Notes: generated from the letters alone by a model not told the origin. A stretch of DNA of 64,000 nucleotides from Bacillota bacterium (GCA_009711705.1 VENG01000012.1:1-64000), one strand, 5' to 3'. Positions 17,593-27,356 are shown, numbered from the stretch's first letter. Made by a program: numbers and translations.

Positions 17593-18567
17593 TTGAGGCA
17601 AGAGCCCGGAAGAGAGTATGTGTTGCGGCAAGGCCTTCGCGGTACCAGGGAAGAGGCAGCAGAAGCTCTGGAATACCTTGAAAAAGATGAATTGTCATTA
17701 ACCCCTGCGTTGCTGCATGAATTGCTGTGCCTGTTGCAGGAAAGAGAAAAAGATTTACATATGCGTGCCGCGGTATTGGTAGCCCGGAAAGCACCTGAAT
17801 ACTTAGCTGAAAACCCTCATATTACCCACCTGCTGGCCGGGCTGGCGCAGTGGCCCTCAGAGGCGGAGCTAAGATATGAGCTGATTATAGCCCTGGCCGC
17901 AATACCTGAAAAAAAGCAGCAGTTTCACTTGCCCCTTTGCCCGGACAGGGATAAAGTAGTAAGCTTTCTAAAGCGGGAAAGTGAAACCGGGCCACTGTTA
18001 TCTTTCCTGCAAGTAAGTTTTTATCGCTGGCAACCGGATGTGGATGATACCAGTGACTTGAAGTGGATGCTGCAGGTTCTAAGAACCTGTCTTGAGGGGG
18101 CACAAGATGCCCACGCCAAAATGACCCTGGGTTCCGGGGAGGCCAAGCAGCTGTTCTTGAGTCGTGCTCTTTTGGATGTGATAGCGGATGAAGCTTATGA
18201 GGCCGCAGCCAACTCCATGGTTAGCTGCCTGAGAGGCCCGGGTGGTGACCACCGCCTGGAAGAAATGGAAGAGTATCTATCTGACCACCGGTTGGGAAGT
18301 AAAGTCCTGGAAATATTAGCACGTTCCCCCGGTTCCTTAGCCTTGACAGTAGAAGATGGAATCCCTGGTTGGTGCAGGCAGGCTGAGTGTACGCCGGAAG
18401 TGATGCGTAAAATCTGCCTTGGTATTCGTGCCGCTGACCAGGCCCTGGCGACCTTGGTAAAGCAATATCGCAACCTTGCCACCAATGATGAGGTGGCGGC
18501 CGGAGAATGCCATAAACTCTTGGAGCCGGTGATCGACAGATTAACATTTTATTTACCTCTCAAATAA
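17593..18567 (+). CDS. Hypothetical HEAT-like helical-repeat protein (324 aa)
   Basis: The start is TTG, with GGGGGG 6 nt upstream. The sequence is leucine/alanine rich and helical throughout, with successive helix pairs in its first half (EEAAEALEYLEKDEL, LLHELLCLLQEREKDL, RAAVLVARKAPEYLA). This resembles HEAT/ARM-type repeats used as protein-binding scaffolds. No catalytic motif, membrane segment or signal peptide is seen. It stands alone between the tRNA cluster and the HdrD-like gene. Confidence 0.7.
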   Translation: MRQEPGREYVLRQGLRGTREEAAEALEYLEKDELSLTPALLHELLCLLQEREKDLHMRAAVLVARKAPEYLAENPHITHLLAGLAQWPSEAELRYELIIALAAIPEKKQQFHLPLCPDRDKVVSFLKRESETGPLLSFLQVSFYRWQPDVDDTSDLKWMLQVLRTCLEGAQDAHAKMTLGSGEAKQLFLSRALLDVIADEAYEAAANSMVSCLRGPGGDHRLEEMEEYLSDHRLGSKVLEILARSPGSLALTVEDGIPGWCRQAECTPEVMRKICLGIRAADQALATLVKQYRNLATNDEVAAGECHKLLEPVIDRLTFYLPLK

Positions 18568-18577
18568 GGAGTCAAAA

Positions 18578-18608
18578 AATTCCGGTTAAAAAACCGGAGT
18601 TTTTTTTG
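18578..18608 (+). terminator. Rho-independent terminator
   Basis: TTCCGGTT / AACCGGAG stem followed by nine T residues, 10 nt after the stop codon. Confidence 0.85.
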
Positions 18609-18723
18609 TCTGGAGGTAGGAATTTTATGTTATGAACAGAATAAAAGAAATAGAGTTCATTTAAATTTAGGTGACGGGCTGTTAAAAGCAGGAGCCAAAT
18701 TAGAAAGTGAGGGGGAATAAAAG

Positions 18724-19953
18724 GTGAGTGAAATAGAAGCCAAGAAGTTAGATCCCACTTTTAGGGAAGATGTGGTTGCCAATTTTTGTACGGATAAGAA
18801 TGCCGCGGATCTTTATAATTGCTTGACATGCGGCATGTGTACGGCAGGCTGCGCCTTCAACGAGGTGCATGAGAATGCAGACCCGCGAAAGCTGATCCGC
18901 AAGGTTTTGCTGGGTATGAAAGAGGAAGTACTTAATGACATATTTATCTGGCAGTGTACTCAGTGTGCCCGGTGTACCATGGATTGTCCCATGGGAGTAG
19001 ACGTTGCCGGTCTAGTACGTACCATCCGGGGTAATTTTGGTCTGAAGTCACCGGGATTCCTGCAAGATATAGTAGACAATCAGGTAAAAACAGGTAACCA
19101 GATGGAAGTGACCAAGGAGGAATACCTGGACACCCTGGAGTGGATGGAAGAAGAGCTGCAGATGGAGATGGACGATACCAGCATTAAGATCCCGGTTGAT
19201 GTAGAGGGAGCCGACTACATGTTCCTCTGGGACCCCAGGGAAATCAAGTACTATCCCATGGACATTCAAAGCATCGGTAAAATCATGCATTATGCGGGCA
19301 TAAGCTGGACGAGTCCCAGTAACTGGTGGGATGCTACCCACTATGGCCTGTTTAATGGTGATGATAAAGACTCTAAAATAATGCTGGAAAGAATAGCTGA
19401 AGAAGTAAAAAGGCTTAAACCCAAGAAAGGCGTGTTGGTCACTGAGTGCGGCCACGCAATGAGGGCTCAAAGTTGGGGCCGTAAGGTATGGTTGAGCCCT
19501 GAGGATGGAAACTACGATGTTACTTGGTTGCCCCAGCTGGAGGCTGAGATAATTAAAAAGGGTCTTGTAAAGGTGGACCCCAGCAGAAATCCTGATCCTG
19601 TGACCATGCACGATCCTTGTAACGCCGTGCGTAAAGAGGGGATTGTAGAAGAGCAACGATATGTTTTAAACCATGTTTGTGAGGATTTCAGGGAGATGTG
19701 GCCTAATCGCAAATACAACCTCTGCTGTGGCGGTGGTGGCGGGACTCTGGCCATGGGCGAAGAAATAAAACGCTACCGGATGGATAAAGGTAAGTTAAAA
19801 GCAGATCAAATCACCAATACGGGAGCTAAGGTATTGATTAGTCCCTGTCACAACTGTTTTGACCAGTTATCTGACATTGTTAAACACTATGAGTTGGATG
19901 TGGAGATCAAACACATTCACCACCTGTTAAGCAATGCAATGGTAATTGATTAA
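18724..19953 (+). CDS. HdrD/DsrK-like iron-sulfur oxidoreductase, paralogue 1
   Basis: The 409-aa soluble protein has two [4Fe-4S] ferredoxin-type motifs near the N-terminus (CLTCGMCTAGC and CTQCARCTMDCP, about residues 35-105). A region carrying the CCG-type cysteine motifs of heterodisulfide reductase follows: VLVTECGHAMRAQSWG, HDPCNAVRKEG, CCGGGGG and SPCHNC. Proteins of this layout (HdrD, DsrK, GlpC, ETF-linked DUF224 proteins) move electrons between a soluble donor and thiols, quinones or membrane partners. No membrane segment is present. The start is GTG, with GAGGGGG 8 nt upstream. A paralogue lies 573 nt downstream, and etfBA lies about 7 kb further on, so electron transfer from ETF is a plausible but unproven role. 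Confidence 0.88.
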   Translation: MSEIEAKKLDPTFREDVVANFCTDKNAADLYNCLTCGMCTAGCAFNEVHENADPRKLIRKVLLGMKEEVLNDIFIWQCTQCARCTMDCPMGVDVAGLVRTIRGNFGLKSPGFLQDIVDNQVKTGNQMEVTKEEYLDTLEWMEEELQMEMDDTSIKIPVDVEGADYMFLWDPREIKYYPMDIQSIGKIMHYAGISWTSPSNWWDATHYGLFNGDDKDSKIMLERIAEEVKRLKPKKGVLVTECGHAMRAQSWGRKVWLSPEDGNYDVTWLPQLEAEIIKKGLVKVDPSRNPDPVTMHDPCNAVRKEGIVEEQRYVLNHVCEDFREMWPNRKYNLCCGGGGGTLAMGEEIKRYRMDKGKLKADQITNTGAKVLISPCHNCFDQLSDIVKHYELDVEIKHIHHLLSNAMVID

Positions 19954-19963
19954 ATAAAAGCCA

Positions 19964-19998
19964 AAGTCCCGGCATCGGTTAGATGCCGGGACTTTTTT
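19964..19998 (+). terminator. Rho-independent terminator
   Basis: AAGTCCCGGCAT / ATGCCGGGACTT stem with CGGTTAG loop, followed by T6. Confidence 0.92.
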
Positions 19999-20384
19999 GT
20001 TGTCCAGGAAATTATGCCAAGAAGGGACAGGAACCTTTTTTAAAAAGCAAAAAAAAGGAGCCTGTCCCTTTCTTTAGGAGTATAATATGCTATAAATATG
20101 GCATATTATACCGATCATGTAAAGTTTTTTTTATTTGATCATAATAGTCAAAGGTTAAATTGTTAGTTGTTATGAGAATATGTTCAATAATATAATGAAA
20201 CCGTTTTCATAAGTCAATGAATTTGTATGTTTTACCATGTAATCAATGTTATTTTATATATGACCAAAAATTTATAAATATAATTACTTTTTAAGGTAGG
20301 AGTTTTAATTTTAAAATAGAATTAATATAATAAGAAGTTTTTTACCCTTTTTATGAACCTATGTTTTAAATTTTGTATTAGCAA

Positions 20385-20414
20385 TTGACAGATAAATTTG
20401 TCAGTTGATATACT
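20385..20414 (+). promoter_or_regulatory. Promoter with overlapping dyad upstream of HdrD-like paralogue 2
   Basis: TTGACA at 20385-20390 and TATACT at 20409-20414 are 18 nt apart. The -35 box lies in an inverted repeat TGACA-N8-TGTCA that could be an operator. The coding start is about 113 nt downstream. Confidence 0.6.
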
Positions 20415-20526
20415 ATAAGCACATCTATGTTAAGCTTTAGGAATCATTTTATGTTAAAAAATTCCTTGGTCGGGCCAGTTAGGAACCCCTGACTGCACGA
20501 AACTAAGAAATGGGGGGAGATTCTTA

Positions 20527-21759
20527 GTGAGCAATGAAATTGAAGCTAAAAAATTAGATCCAAGTTTTAGGGAAGAGGTAGTTTCTAAGCTGTGTACGGA
20601 CAAGAACCCTGCAGACTTGAATAACTGCCTAACCTGTGGTATGTGCACGGCGGGATGCCCTTATAGCGATGTGGTTGAAAACTCAGACCCGCGCAAACTT
20701 ATTCGTAAAGTAATGCTGGGTATGAGGGAAGATGTGCTGAATGACCCGATGATCTGGGTCTGTAACACATGTGCCCGCTGTACAATGGACTGTCCTATGA
20801 AAGTGGATATTGCCGGTATGGTGCGTACTATCCGTGGCAACTTCGGTCTTAGGGCACCGGGATTCCTGCAGGATATCGTTGACGCCCAGGTAAAAACAGG
20901 TAACCAGATGGAAATCACCAAGGAAGATTACTTGGACACCCTGGAGTGGATGGAAGAAGAGCTGCAGATGGAGATGGACGATACCAGCATTAAGATCCCG
21001 GTTGATGTAGAGGGAGCCGACTACATGTTCCTCTGGGACCCCAGGGAAATTAAGTATTATCCCATGGACATTCAAAGCATCGGTAAAATCATGCATTATG
21101 CGGGCATAAGCTGGACGAGTCCCAGTAACTGGTGGGACGCTACTCACTACGGCCTGTTTAACGGTGATGATGAGGCTTCCAAGCTGATGTTGGAAAGGGT
21201 TGCCGAAGAGGTAAAAAGGCTTAAGCCTAAAAAAGGTGTACTGGTTACCGAGTGCGGTCACGCGCTGCGGGCTCAAAGCTGGGGACGTAAAGTATGGTTG
21301 AGTGAGGAAGACGGAAATTATGATGTTACCTGGTTCCCGGAGCTGGAAGCTGAAATTCTTGAAAAGGGTCTCATCAAGGTAGATCCCAGCAAGAACCCTG
21401 AACCTGTAACCATGCACGATCCCTGTAACGCCGTACGTAAGCAAGGAGTTGTAGAGCCGCAGAGGTACTGCCTGAATACAGTCTGTGAAGACTTCAGGGA
21501 TATGTGGCCCAACCGCAAGTATAATTTCTGCTGTGGCGGCGGCGGTGGTGCTCTGGGCATGGGTGAGGAAATTAAAAAGGTACGCATGGCCAAGGGTAAA
21601 ATGAAGGCCGATCAGATTACCAATACCGGAGCTAAAATTCTGATTAGCCCCTGCCATAACTGCTACGACGCATTGCATGATATAGCGAAGTACTACGAAC
21701 TGGATATAGAGATCAAGCATATTCACCACATGATCAGTAATGCTATGGTTATTGACTAA
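20527..21759 (+). CDS. HdrD/DsrK-like iron-sulfur oxidoreductase, paralogue 2
   Basis: The 410-aa protein has the same layout as paralogue 1: CLTCGMCTAGCP and CNTCARCTMDCP clusters, then VLVTECGHALRAQSWG, HDPCNAVRKQG, CCGGGGG and SPCHNC. The start is GTG after GGGGGGAG. Both copies keep every cluster cysteine, so both should be functional. The DNA is nearly identical to paralogue 1 over about 205 bp in the centre (20933-21137) and more diverged on both sides. It has its own promoter and terminator, so the two copies are separately regulated. Confidence 0.88.
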   Translation: MSNEIEAKKLDPSFREEVVSKLCTDKNPADLNNCLTCGMCTAGCPYSDVVENSDPRKLIRKVMLGMREDVLNDPMIWVCNTCARCTMDCPMKVDIAGMVRTIRGNFGLRAPGFLQDIVDAQVKTGNQMEITKEDYLDTLEWMEEELQMEMDDTSIKIPVDVEGADYMFLWDPREIKYYPMDIQSIGKIMHYAGISWTSPSNWWDATHYGLFNGDDEASKLMLERVAEEVKRLKPKKGVLVTECGHALRAQSWGRKVWLSEEDGNYDVTWFPELEAEILEKGLIKVDPSKNPEPVTMHDPCNAVRKQGVVEPQRYCLNTVCEDFRDMWPNRKYNFCCGGGGGALGMGEEIKKVRMAKGKMKADQITNTGAKILISPCHNCYDALHDIAKYYELDIEIKHIHHMISNAMVID

Positions 21760-21769
21760 ATGGTATAAT

Positions 21770-21802
21770 AAAAGCTCCTGCCAACATTGGTAGGAGCTTT
21801 TA
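21770..21802 (+). terminator. Rho-independent terminator
   Basis: AAAAGCTCCTGCCAA / TTGGTAGGAGCTTTT hairpin with T-rich tail. Confidence 0.88.
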
Positions 21803-21982
21803 TTATTGTTAAGAAAAGTTTACCCCAAAGGTGCCTGTCCCTTTTTGTGTCCCTGGCAAAGAATTGAAAAAAAGACTAAGTTCGACAGCTTTCCCGAAGG
21901 GAAATATGTTGTAAATGTCAAAAATTATGCTATGCAAACCAATAACCAGAACATTAAAATAAATACCTTCGGGGGCGGTAAT

Positions 21983-24214
21983 ATGGAGGATAAGGAAAAA
22001 TCGAGGGACCAACTTTTGGCTGAAATTTCAGAGCTACGTGAAGAAGTCCAAGAGTTAAAGTTTTATAAGGCAGTGCTCGACCAACTACCTGTGTGCACTA
22101 TCCTTTATGATGCTTCCGAAACCGTTATCTATAGAAACAGAGCCAGCAAGGCTATTGATGGGTATGAGCACCAAGAACTTGTAGGGCTTTCCAGGGATGA
22201 GTATTTAAAACAACTGCATATAAAGCCAGGTAAAGCCATTAAAATGAAGGATCCTCAGAAAGATATCAGTTATTTTAAAAAAAGTATTTATGAGATGAAT
22301 GAAACCACTCTCCGTACCAAGAATGGCACTCTTAGGGATGTTCTACTTGTCGGTGATTTCATTTATGATGAAGAAGAAAATATTCTTGGGGCGTGTGGTT
22401 GTGCAGTGGACATAACAGAGCATGCTTTAAAGGATAAGATGTATAGACTGCTGGCGGAAAATGCTCAAGATTTAATCTTTCGCTACCGTTTGGTGCCCAG
22501 CTTCCAGTTTGAGTATGTCAGCCCCACTTCCAGTGTTATTGCAGGACATATGCCAGAGGAATTATACGAAAACCCCTATCTTGCGTTATTAGGTGTGCAT
22601 CAGGACGACCGCCCGCTGATTAAAGCTCAGTTGCAATCACCCCAACCGTTGTCCGCTACTATTAGGCTAGTACATAAGGACGGGACTACAAAATGGGTGG
22701 AAGTTAAAAGTGTTGTAGCCAATGATAGATATGGTAATCCCGCAGTTGAGGGGATAATACGTGATGTGACTGAACGCGTTCAGGCCGAAAGGGAGCTAAA
22801 AGAAAATCTTCGCTTCTTGCAAAAACTGATTGACACCATTCCCAATCCAGTTTATTACAAAGATAATAACGGAATATTTAGGGGGTGTAATGCCGCCTTT
22901 GAAACTGATATGGGGTTTACCAAAGAAGAAACAATGGGAAGATCTATTTATGAACTTCGCACCAAAGATCTGGCTGATATTTATACGGAGAAGGATTCCG
23001 AGCTGTTCCGTACAACTGGGAAGCAGGTTTACGAGACGGTAATCCCTTATGCTGACGGAACGATGCATGATGTAGTTTTGTATAAAGGTGTTTTTACAGA
23101 CAGTAATGACGGGGTTGCCGGGTTGGTGGGAGTAATTATAGACGTTACTAAGAGTAAAGAAACACAAAGGGCGCTTAGTGAGAGTGAAGATCTTTATCGC
23201 AGGCTGGTTGAACTTTCGCCGGAATTAATAGGAGTTCATGATTTTACTGGTGAAATAGTATTTTTAAACCAGGCGGGTGTTAAACTCCTAAATGCTAAAA
23301 ATGAAACGGAAATAATAGGTAAGAACATAACACAATTTATTCACCCCGACTACATGCAAGCAGTCACCGAAGCAATGCAAAAAATGCATGAAACAAATGA
23401 GCCCTTACAGTGGTTTGAACAGAAACTCCTAAAACTCAACGGGTCCCCTTTTGAAGTAGAAGCTACAGGAGTGCCGCTGCATTTCCGCGGCGGTCCGGCT
23501 GTTCTAGTTGTTGCCAGAGATATCACAGAGCGTAAACAGTGGGAAAGGGAAATGTCTCGTCTGGAGCGGCTTAACCTCATTGGGCAAATGGCTGCAGGGA
23601 TTGGTCATGAAGTGAGAAATCCAATGACTACGGTACGAGGCTTCTTACAGATGTTCCAGGCAAAAAATGATCTCATGCCGTACAAAAGCCATCTTAATTT
23701 GATGATCGAAGAGTTAGACCGGGCTAATTCCATTATCGGCCAGTTTCTGTCTCTGGCCAAGGATAAGCCCGTCGATAAAAAGGTGCAAAACTTAAATTCT
23801 GTTGTGGAAGCACTATCACCAATGATACAGGCCAATGTGTTTAGATACGATATGTACCTTGAGTTAAAACTGCAAGAGATACCAGACTTATTTCTGGATG
23901 AAAAGGAAATGCGCCAACTCATTCTTAACCTTTGCCGTAATGGCTTAGAGGCAATGTCCCCCGGTGGCACTTTAAGTATAACGACGTATACAGAGGGTGA
24001 AGAGGTGGTCCTATCTGTAGCAGATGAAGGTAAAGGCATGCAGCCTGAAGTGATGGAAAACTTGGGTACTCCCTTTTTCACCACCAAAGATGATGGAACA
24101 GGTCTTGGATTGGCGGTATGTTACAGTATATCTGCCAGGCATAACGCCAGCATAGATGCTATGTCAACCTCAGAGGGAACAACTTTCTCTGTGCGCTTTA
24201 AATTAATGGGCTGA
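21983..24214 (+). CDS. Multi-PAS sensor histidine kinase (sporulation-kinase type)
   Basis: The 743-aa soluble kinase starts with a short coiled coil, then has four PAS domains (about residues 28-150, 155-270, 280-400 and 405-525), some with PAC tails (GIIRDVTER, VVARDITER). The dimerisation domain carries the H box GIGHEVRNPM with His542. The ATPase part has the N box (LCRNGLEAM) and G boxes (VADEGKGM, GTGLGLAV). The layout matches KinA/KinE-type kinases that feed the Spo0A phosphorelay. No response regulator is adjacent. The start at 21983 follows GGGGGCGG. An upstream in-frame TTG at 21806 lies inside the terminator zone and is rejected. Confidence 0.88.
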   Translation: MEDKEKSRDQLLAEISELREEVQELKFYKAVLDQLPVCTILYDASETVIYRNRASKAIDGYEHQELVGLSRDEYLKQLHIKPGKAIKMKDPQKDISYFKKSIYEMNETTLRTKNGTLRDVLLVGDFIYDEEENILGACGCAVDITEHALKDKMYRLLAENAQDLIFRYRLVPSFQFEYVSPTSSVIAGHMPEELYENPYLALLGVHQDDRPLIKAQLQSPQPLSATIRLVHKDGTTKWVEVKSVVANDRYGNPAVEGIIRDVTERVQAERELKENLRFLQKLIDTIPNPVYYKDNNGIFRGCNAAFETDMGFTKEETMGRSIYELRTKDLADIYTEKDSELFRTTGKQVYETVIPYADGTMHDVVLYKGVFTDSNDGVAGLVGVIIDVTKSKETQRALSESEDLYRRLVELSPELIGVHDFTGEIVFLNQAGVKLLNAKNETEIIGKNITQFIHPDYMQAVTEAMQKMHETNEPLQWFEQKLLKLNGSPFEVEATGVPLHFRGGPAVLVVARDITERKQWEREMSRLERLNLIGQMAAGIGHEVRNPMTTVRGFLQMFQAKNDLMPYKSHLNLMIEELDRANSIIGQFLSLAKDKPVDKKVQNLNSVVEALSPMIQANVFRYDMYLELKLQEIPDLFLDEKEMRQLILNLCRNGLEAMSPGGTLSITTYTEGEEVVLSVADEGKGMQPEVMENLGTPFFTTKDDGTGLGLAVCYSISARHNASIDAMSTSEGTTFSVRFKLMG

Positions 24215-24851
24215 CAGATACCCTTTATAATGCTAACCGGATAGTCGCAGTGGTTCGCTTAAAAATCAATATGCCCTACAGGGGAGGACGGGTGCTGGAC
24301 ACCTAACAAAAGAGCCCTCATTAAAGAGGTATTAAAAGAGCACTTTTAGGTACTGTACATCATTAATCTGCTGCTTAAGATTCCCACTTGATGAGTGGGA
24401 GTTCCAGGTGGGGTAGAATCCCCATCCATTGGGGACATTCCTCCGTAGGAGGTGTGTCCCCTTTCTTCTTTAGCTGAACATTGGGTTCACTCCCGCTAGC
24501 TAAACTCAACCAAAGGAGGGGAACATTCCAAATACCAACAGTATTAAAATCAATAACAGGATGAACTCATTAATTATTCATTTGCACTACCCATTATAAT
24601 GTAAGATTTGAATCACATCTATGGTCATCAGTATAATTTCGATAAAAATACTTATCTTTTGGCAAAATTTAGTGATATATAGCACAGGAATTCTACTATA
24701 GTTCAAACAATTAATGAAAAAGAGTCAATTTTAAACTTGCCGATGTTTTTTTGTTAAGGATTTTTTCTATCAAAAGAGGCAATTGGTAGAGTATTGTCGA
24801 ATTAGTGAGTAAATTTCGAAAATAGCGACTTTCGGTTTAGAGGGTGGTAAA
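24215..24851. other. Gene-free interval upstream of the first sigma-54 activator
   Basis: It holds the hairpin-rich repeat at 24374-24491, AT-rich DNA, and a perfect 0A-box-like TGTCGAA at 24795-24801, 51 nt before the activator start. No coding frame is supported. Confidence 0.55.
24374..24491 (+). repeat. Hairpin-rich element (IS605-like remnant?)
   Basis: It begins CTTAAGATTCCCACTTGA and contains nested stems CCCACT/AGTGGG, GGGGT..ATCCCC and GGGGACA..TGTCCCC. It ends with TTTAGCTGAAC..GGTTCACT. Both end blocks recur, in reverse orientation and with a shorter middle, at 10941-10993. No transposase is present. Confidence 0.45.
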
Positions 24852-26297
24852 ATGGTTTCTGAACCTAAAAAGGTGGATCGCAATCAACAAGTTTCTTTTA
24901 AAATAAGCAATCCCCTTACCCAGCTAGATTTAGAAGTAGTTATCAATCATTCCTATGATGTTATATTTGTAACCGATGGGTTAGGCAACGTAACTTTTGC
25001 CAATACAGCGACAAAGAAACTATTAGGGGTTAGTCTTGAGCAACTTATTGGCAGTAATGTAAAAGACTTGCTTGAAAAAGGGGTATATAACTGGTCCCCT
25101 ACCTTAAAAGCAATAAAAGAACGCACTGTGGTAACAGGATTACTGGAAAGTTGGCATGGGATTAAACAAATGGTTACCAGCACTCCATTAATGGATGAGA
25201 ATGGCGACATCGTTATGGTTATTACTAACTCACGCCATAAAAAACTAGTTGATAAGTATATTGAGGCCATAAGAAAAGAAAAGGCAACAGCTGATCGTTA
25301 TAAGAACGCAGTTGCATATTTAAGTGAGAAGGATTTGAAACAGAATTTACCGGTGGCCAAGAGTCAGCAAATGCGTGAAATTATGGCAACCAGTCAGATT
25401 ATAGCAAAAACTGACAGCACTGTCATGCTGATTGGAGAATCAGGGACCGGTAAAGAAGTCATGGCAAAATATATACACAGAAACAGTCTTCGGGCAAACG
25501 AACCGTTTATCCCGGTGAATTGTGCGGCCATTCCCCAAGAATTGATGGAGTCGGAATTGTTCGGTTATGTAAGGGGGGCCTTTACTGGCGCAAGTGCGCA
25601 AGGAAAACCCGGGCTGTTTGAGATAGCGGATAAAGGGACGTTATTTCTGGACGAAATCAGCGAATTGCCATTATCAATGCAGTCTAAATTGCTACGAGTG
25701 CTGGAAACTGGTGAAATACAAAGATTGGGCAGTACAACAATGTGCCAAACTAATGTCCGACTGATTGCAGCAACCAATAGAGATTTAAGAGCAATGATCA
25801 ATCAGAAATCGTTTAGGAGCGATCTATACTATAGGCTTAATGTAATCCCCATACATTTACCGCCGCTGAGAGAAAGACCTGACGATATTTTGGCCCTTGC
25901 GAATAAATTCTTAGAAGAATTAAACAGACAATATGCATTTGAGAAAAACCTAACCACACAGGCGACCGTGAAGCTGCTTGAATATAGCTGGCCGGGTAAT
26001 GTTCGGGAACTACGTAATGTCATAGAGAGGCTGGTTATTACGTCAGCCGGTGATGATTTATATCTTGAGGATTATACACCAGCAAGTTGTAAATTGGATT
26101 CAGGGAATGCAGAATTAAGGAAATTGAAAACAACAGAGTACAAGGGGACATTGAAGAGCGTCCTAAAGGCTGTGGAAATGCAATATATCAAACAAGTATT
26201 AGCCGAATGTGATGGGCGGATAGGTAAAGCGGCTAACCGTTTGGGAATCCATCGAACTCTGCTGTATAGAAAGTTGAAAGATTCCAACAATCAATAG
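24852..26297 (+). CDS. Sigma-54-dependent activator, PAS-AAA+-Fis, paralogue 1
   Basis: The 481-aa enhancer-binding protein has one PAS sensor (about residues 25-130), a linker helix and an AAA+ domain. Walker A is GESGTGKE (195-202), the sigma-54 contact loop is GAFTGA (242-247) and Walker B is TLFLDE (263-268). A Fis-type helix-turn-helix lies at the C-terminus (GKAANRLGIHRTLLYRKLK). It is very similar to the activator at 37565 along its whole length, and the two bracket the fatty-acid genes. The shared upstream elements at 26298, 30097 and 33674, with -24/-12 promoters about 100 bp downstream, are its likely targets. The PAS ligand is unknown. Confidence 0.93.
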   Translation: MVSEPKKVDRNQQVSFKISNPLTQLDLEVVINHSYDVIFVTDGLGNVTFANTATKKLLGVSLEQLIGSNVKDLLEKGVYNWSPTLKAIKERTVVTGLLESWHGIKQMVTSTPLMDENGDIVMVITNSRHKKLVDKYIEAIRKEKATADRYKNAVAYLSEKDLKQNLPVAKSQQMREIMATSQIIAKTDSTVMLIGESGTGKEVMAKYIHRNSLRANEPFIPVNCAAIPQELMESELFGYVRGAFTGASAQGKPGLFEIADKGTLFLDEISELPLSMQSKLLRVLETGEIQRLGSTTMCQTNVRLIAATNRDLRAMINQKSFRSDLYYRLNVIPIHLPPLRERPDDILALANKFLEELNRQYAFEKNLTTQATVKLLEYSWPGNVRELRNVIERLVITSAGDDLYLEDYTPASCKLDSGNAELRKLKTTEYKGTLKSVLKAVEMQYIKQVLAECDGRIGKAANRLGIHRTLLYRKLKDSNNQ

Positions 26298-26355
26298 GTT
26301 GCATTTTTAATACAATGTATGTAAATAACAACTTTAATTGTTGTAATATTGAAAC
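26298..26355 (+). promoter_or_regulatory. Upstream activator site of etfBA
   Basis: The ~58-bp element starts GTTGCATTTTTAATACAATG and has a perfect core dyad ATACAATGTAT flanked by GTTGC and ACAAC. It aligns base for base with 30097-30154 and 33674-33731. It lies 96 bp upstream of the -24/-12 promoter, a normal enhancer distance. Confidence 0.75.
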
Positions 26356-26451
26356 ATGATTAATTGAATAGTTATTATATTTGAGGATATTTCAATCCAT
26401 ATAATCTGTTATTTGGATTGAAATATCCTTTTTTTTTGTTTTTTTACAGTT

Positions 26452-26467
26452 TGGTATGGGTCTTGCT
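26452..26467 (+). promoter_or_regulatory. Sigma-54 (-24/-12) promoter of etfBA
   Basis: TGGTATGGGTCTTGCT matches the TGGYAYR-N4-TTGCW consensus, with GG and GC exactly 10 nt apart. The etfB start is 90 nt downstream. Confidence 0.8.
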
Positions 26468-26557
26468 TTAATTAATTTGCCAGGTGGCTTTAATTTGCCA
26501 CGTGGGAGTGGTAAAAAGGATGTGGCCTCCAACTGGGATTTAGATAGGAGGAAGCAT

Positions 26558-27322
26558 ATGAACATTGTAGTATGCCTCAAGCAAACATTTGACACCGAAG
26601 CAAAGATTAAGTTGACCGGCGATGGAAGGATCGATAATAAGGGTGTAAGTTTGATAATTAACCCCTACGATGAATTTGCCGTGGAAGAAGCTCTTAAGCT
26701 AAAGGAAAAAGATGGTGGAGAAGTAACGGTTGTCAGCGTCGGGGGACAGCAGGCACAGGACGCCCTGCGCCAAGCGCTGGCCATGGGTGCAGATAAAGCA
26801 ATGCTCATCGATCCCGGTACCGAAGAAGTGGACGAATACATTGCAGCCACTGTTTTAGCCAAGGCCCTGAGCGGCATGGATTATGACATTATTCTCGGCG
26901 GCTGGAGAGCCATTGACGACAGTTCGGCCCAGGTTGCTGGCAGGATAGCTGAGATCCTCAACATCCCGGTGGTGAATATGGTCACCAAACTGGAAGTAGA
27001 GGGCGGCAAAGCTGTTGCCACCAGAGAAATAGAGGGTGGAAGTGAAGTAATAGAAGTCTCTTTGCCTGCAATGATTACAGCACAAAAAGGGCTTAACGAA
27101 CCCCGATACCCGTCCATGAAAGGTATCATGAAGGCTAAAAAGAAACCCATGGGAAAAACAACGGCTGCGGATGTGGGAGTGGATGAACTGACTACCAAAG
27201 TAAAGGCACTGTCCTTTAGTCTACCCAAACCCCGTGAAGCAGGGAAAGTTATCGAAGGCGAAGCTCCGGATGCCGCAAAGGAACTGGCCAGGTTGTTGCA
27301 CCAAGAAGCTAAAATATTCTAA
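26558..27322 (+). CDS. etfB: Electron transfer flavoprotein, beta subunit
   Basis: The ATG at 26558 follows TAGGAGG. The product begins MNIVVCLKQTFDTEAKIKL, the standard EtfB start, and has 254 aa. The family motif region VREIEGG-type (here ATREIEGGSEVIEVSLPA) is present. EtfB binds the bifurcating or structural nucleotide and, with EtfA, accepts electrons from acyl-CoA dehydrogenase. It is 34 nt from etfA and driven by the sigma-54 promoter at 26452. Confidence 0.95.
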   Translation: MNIVVCLKQTFDTEAKIKLTGDGRIDNKGVSLIINPYDEFAVEEALKLKEKDGGEVTVVSVGGQQAQDALRQALAMGADKAMLIDPGTEEVDEYIAATVLAKALSGMDYDIILGGWRAIDDSSAQVAGRIAEILNIPVVNMVTKLEVEGGKAVATREIEGGSEVIEVSLPAMITAQKGLNEPRYPSMKGIMKAKKKPMGKTTAADVGVDELTTKVKALSFSLPKPREAGKVIEGEAPDAAKELARLLHQEAKIF

Positions 27323-27356
27323 GCCAAAAAACAGATAAGGGAGGTTTTCTATATAA

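Larger units (their letters stand above)
19954..20526. other. Gene-free interval between HdrD-like paralogues
   Basis: After the terminator at 19964, an inverted repeat AGGGACAGG..CCTGTCCCTT (about 20033-20082) with an A/T-rich centre is followed by very AT-rich DNA. The promoter/operator at 20385-20414 lies at the end. No coding potential is seen. Confidence 0.6.
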
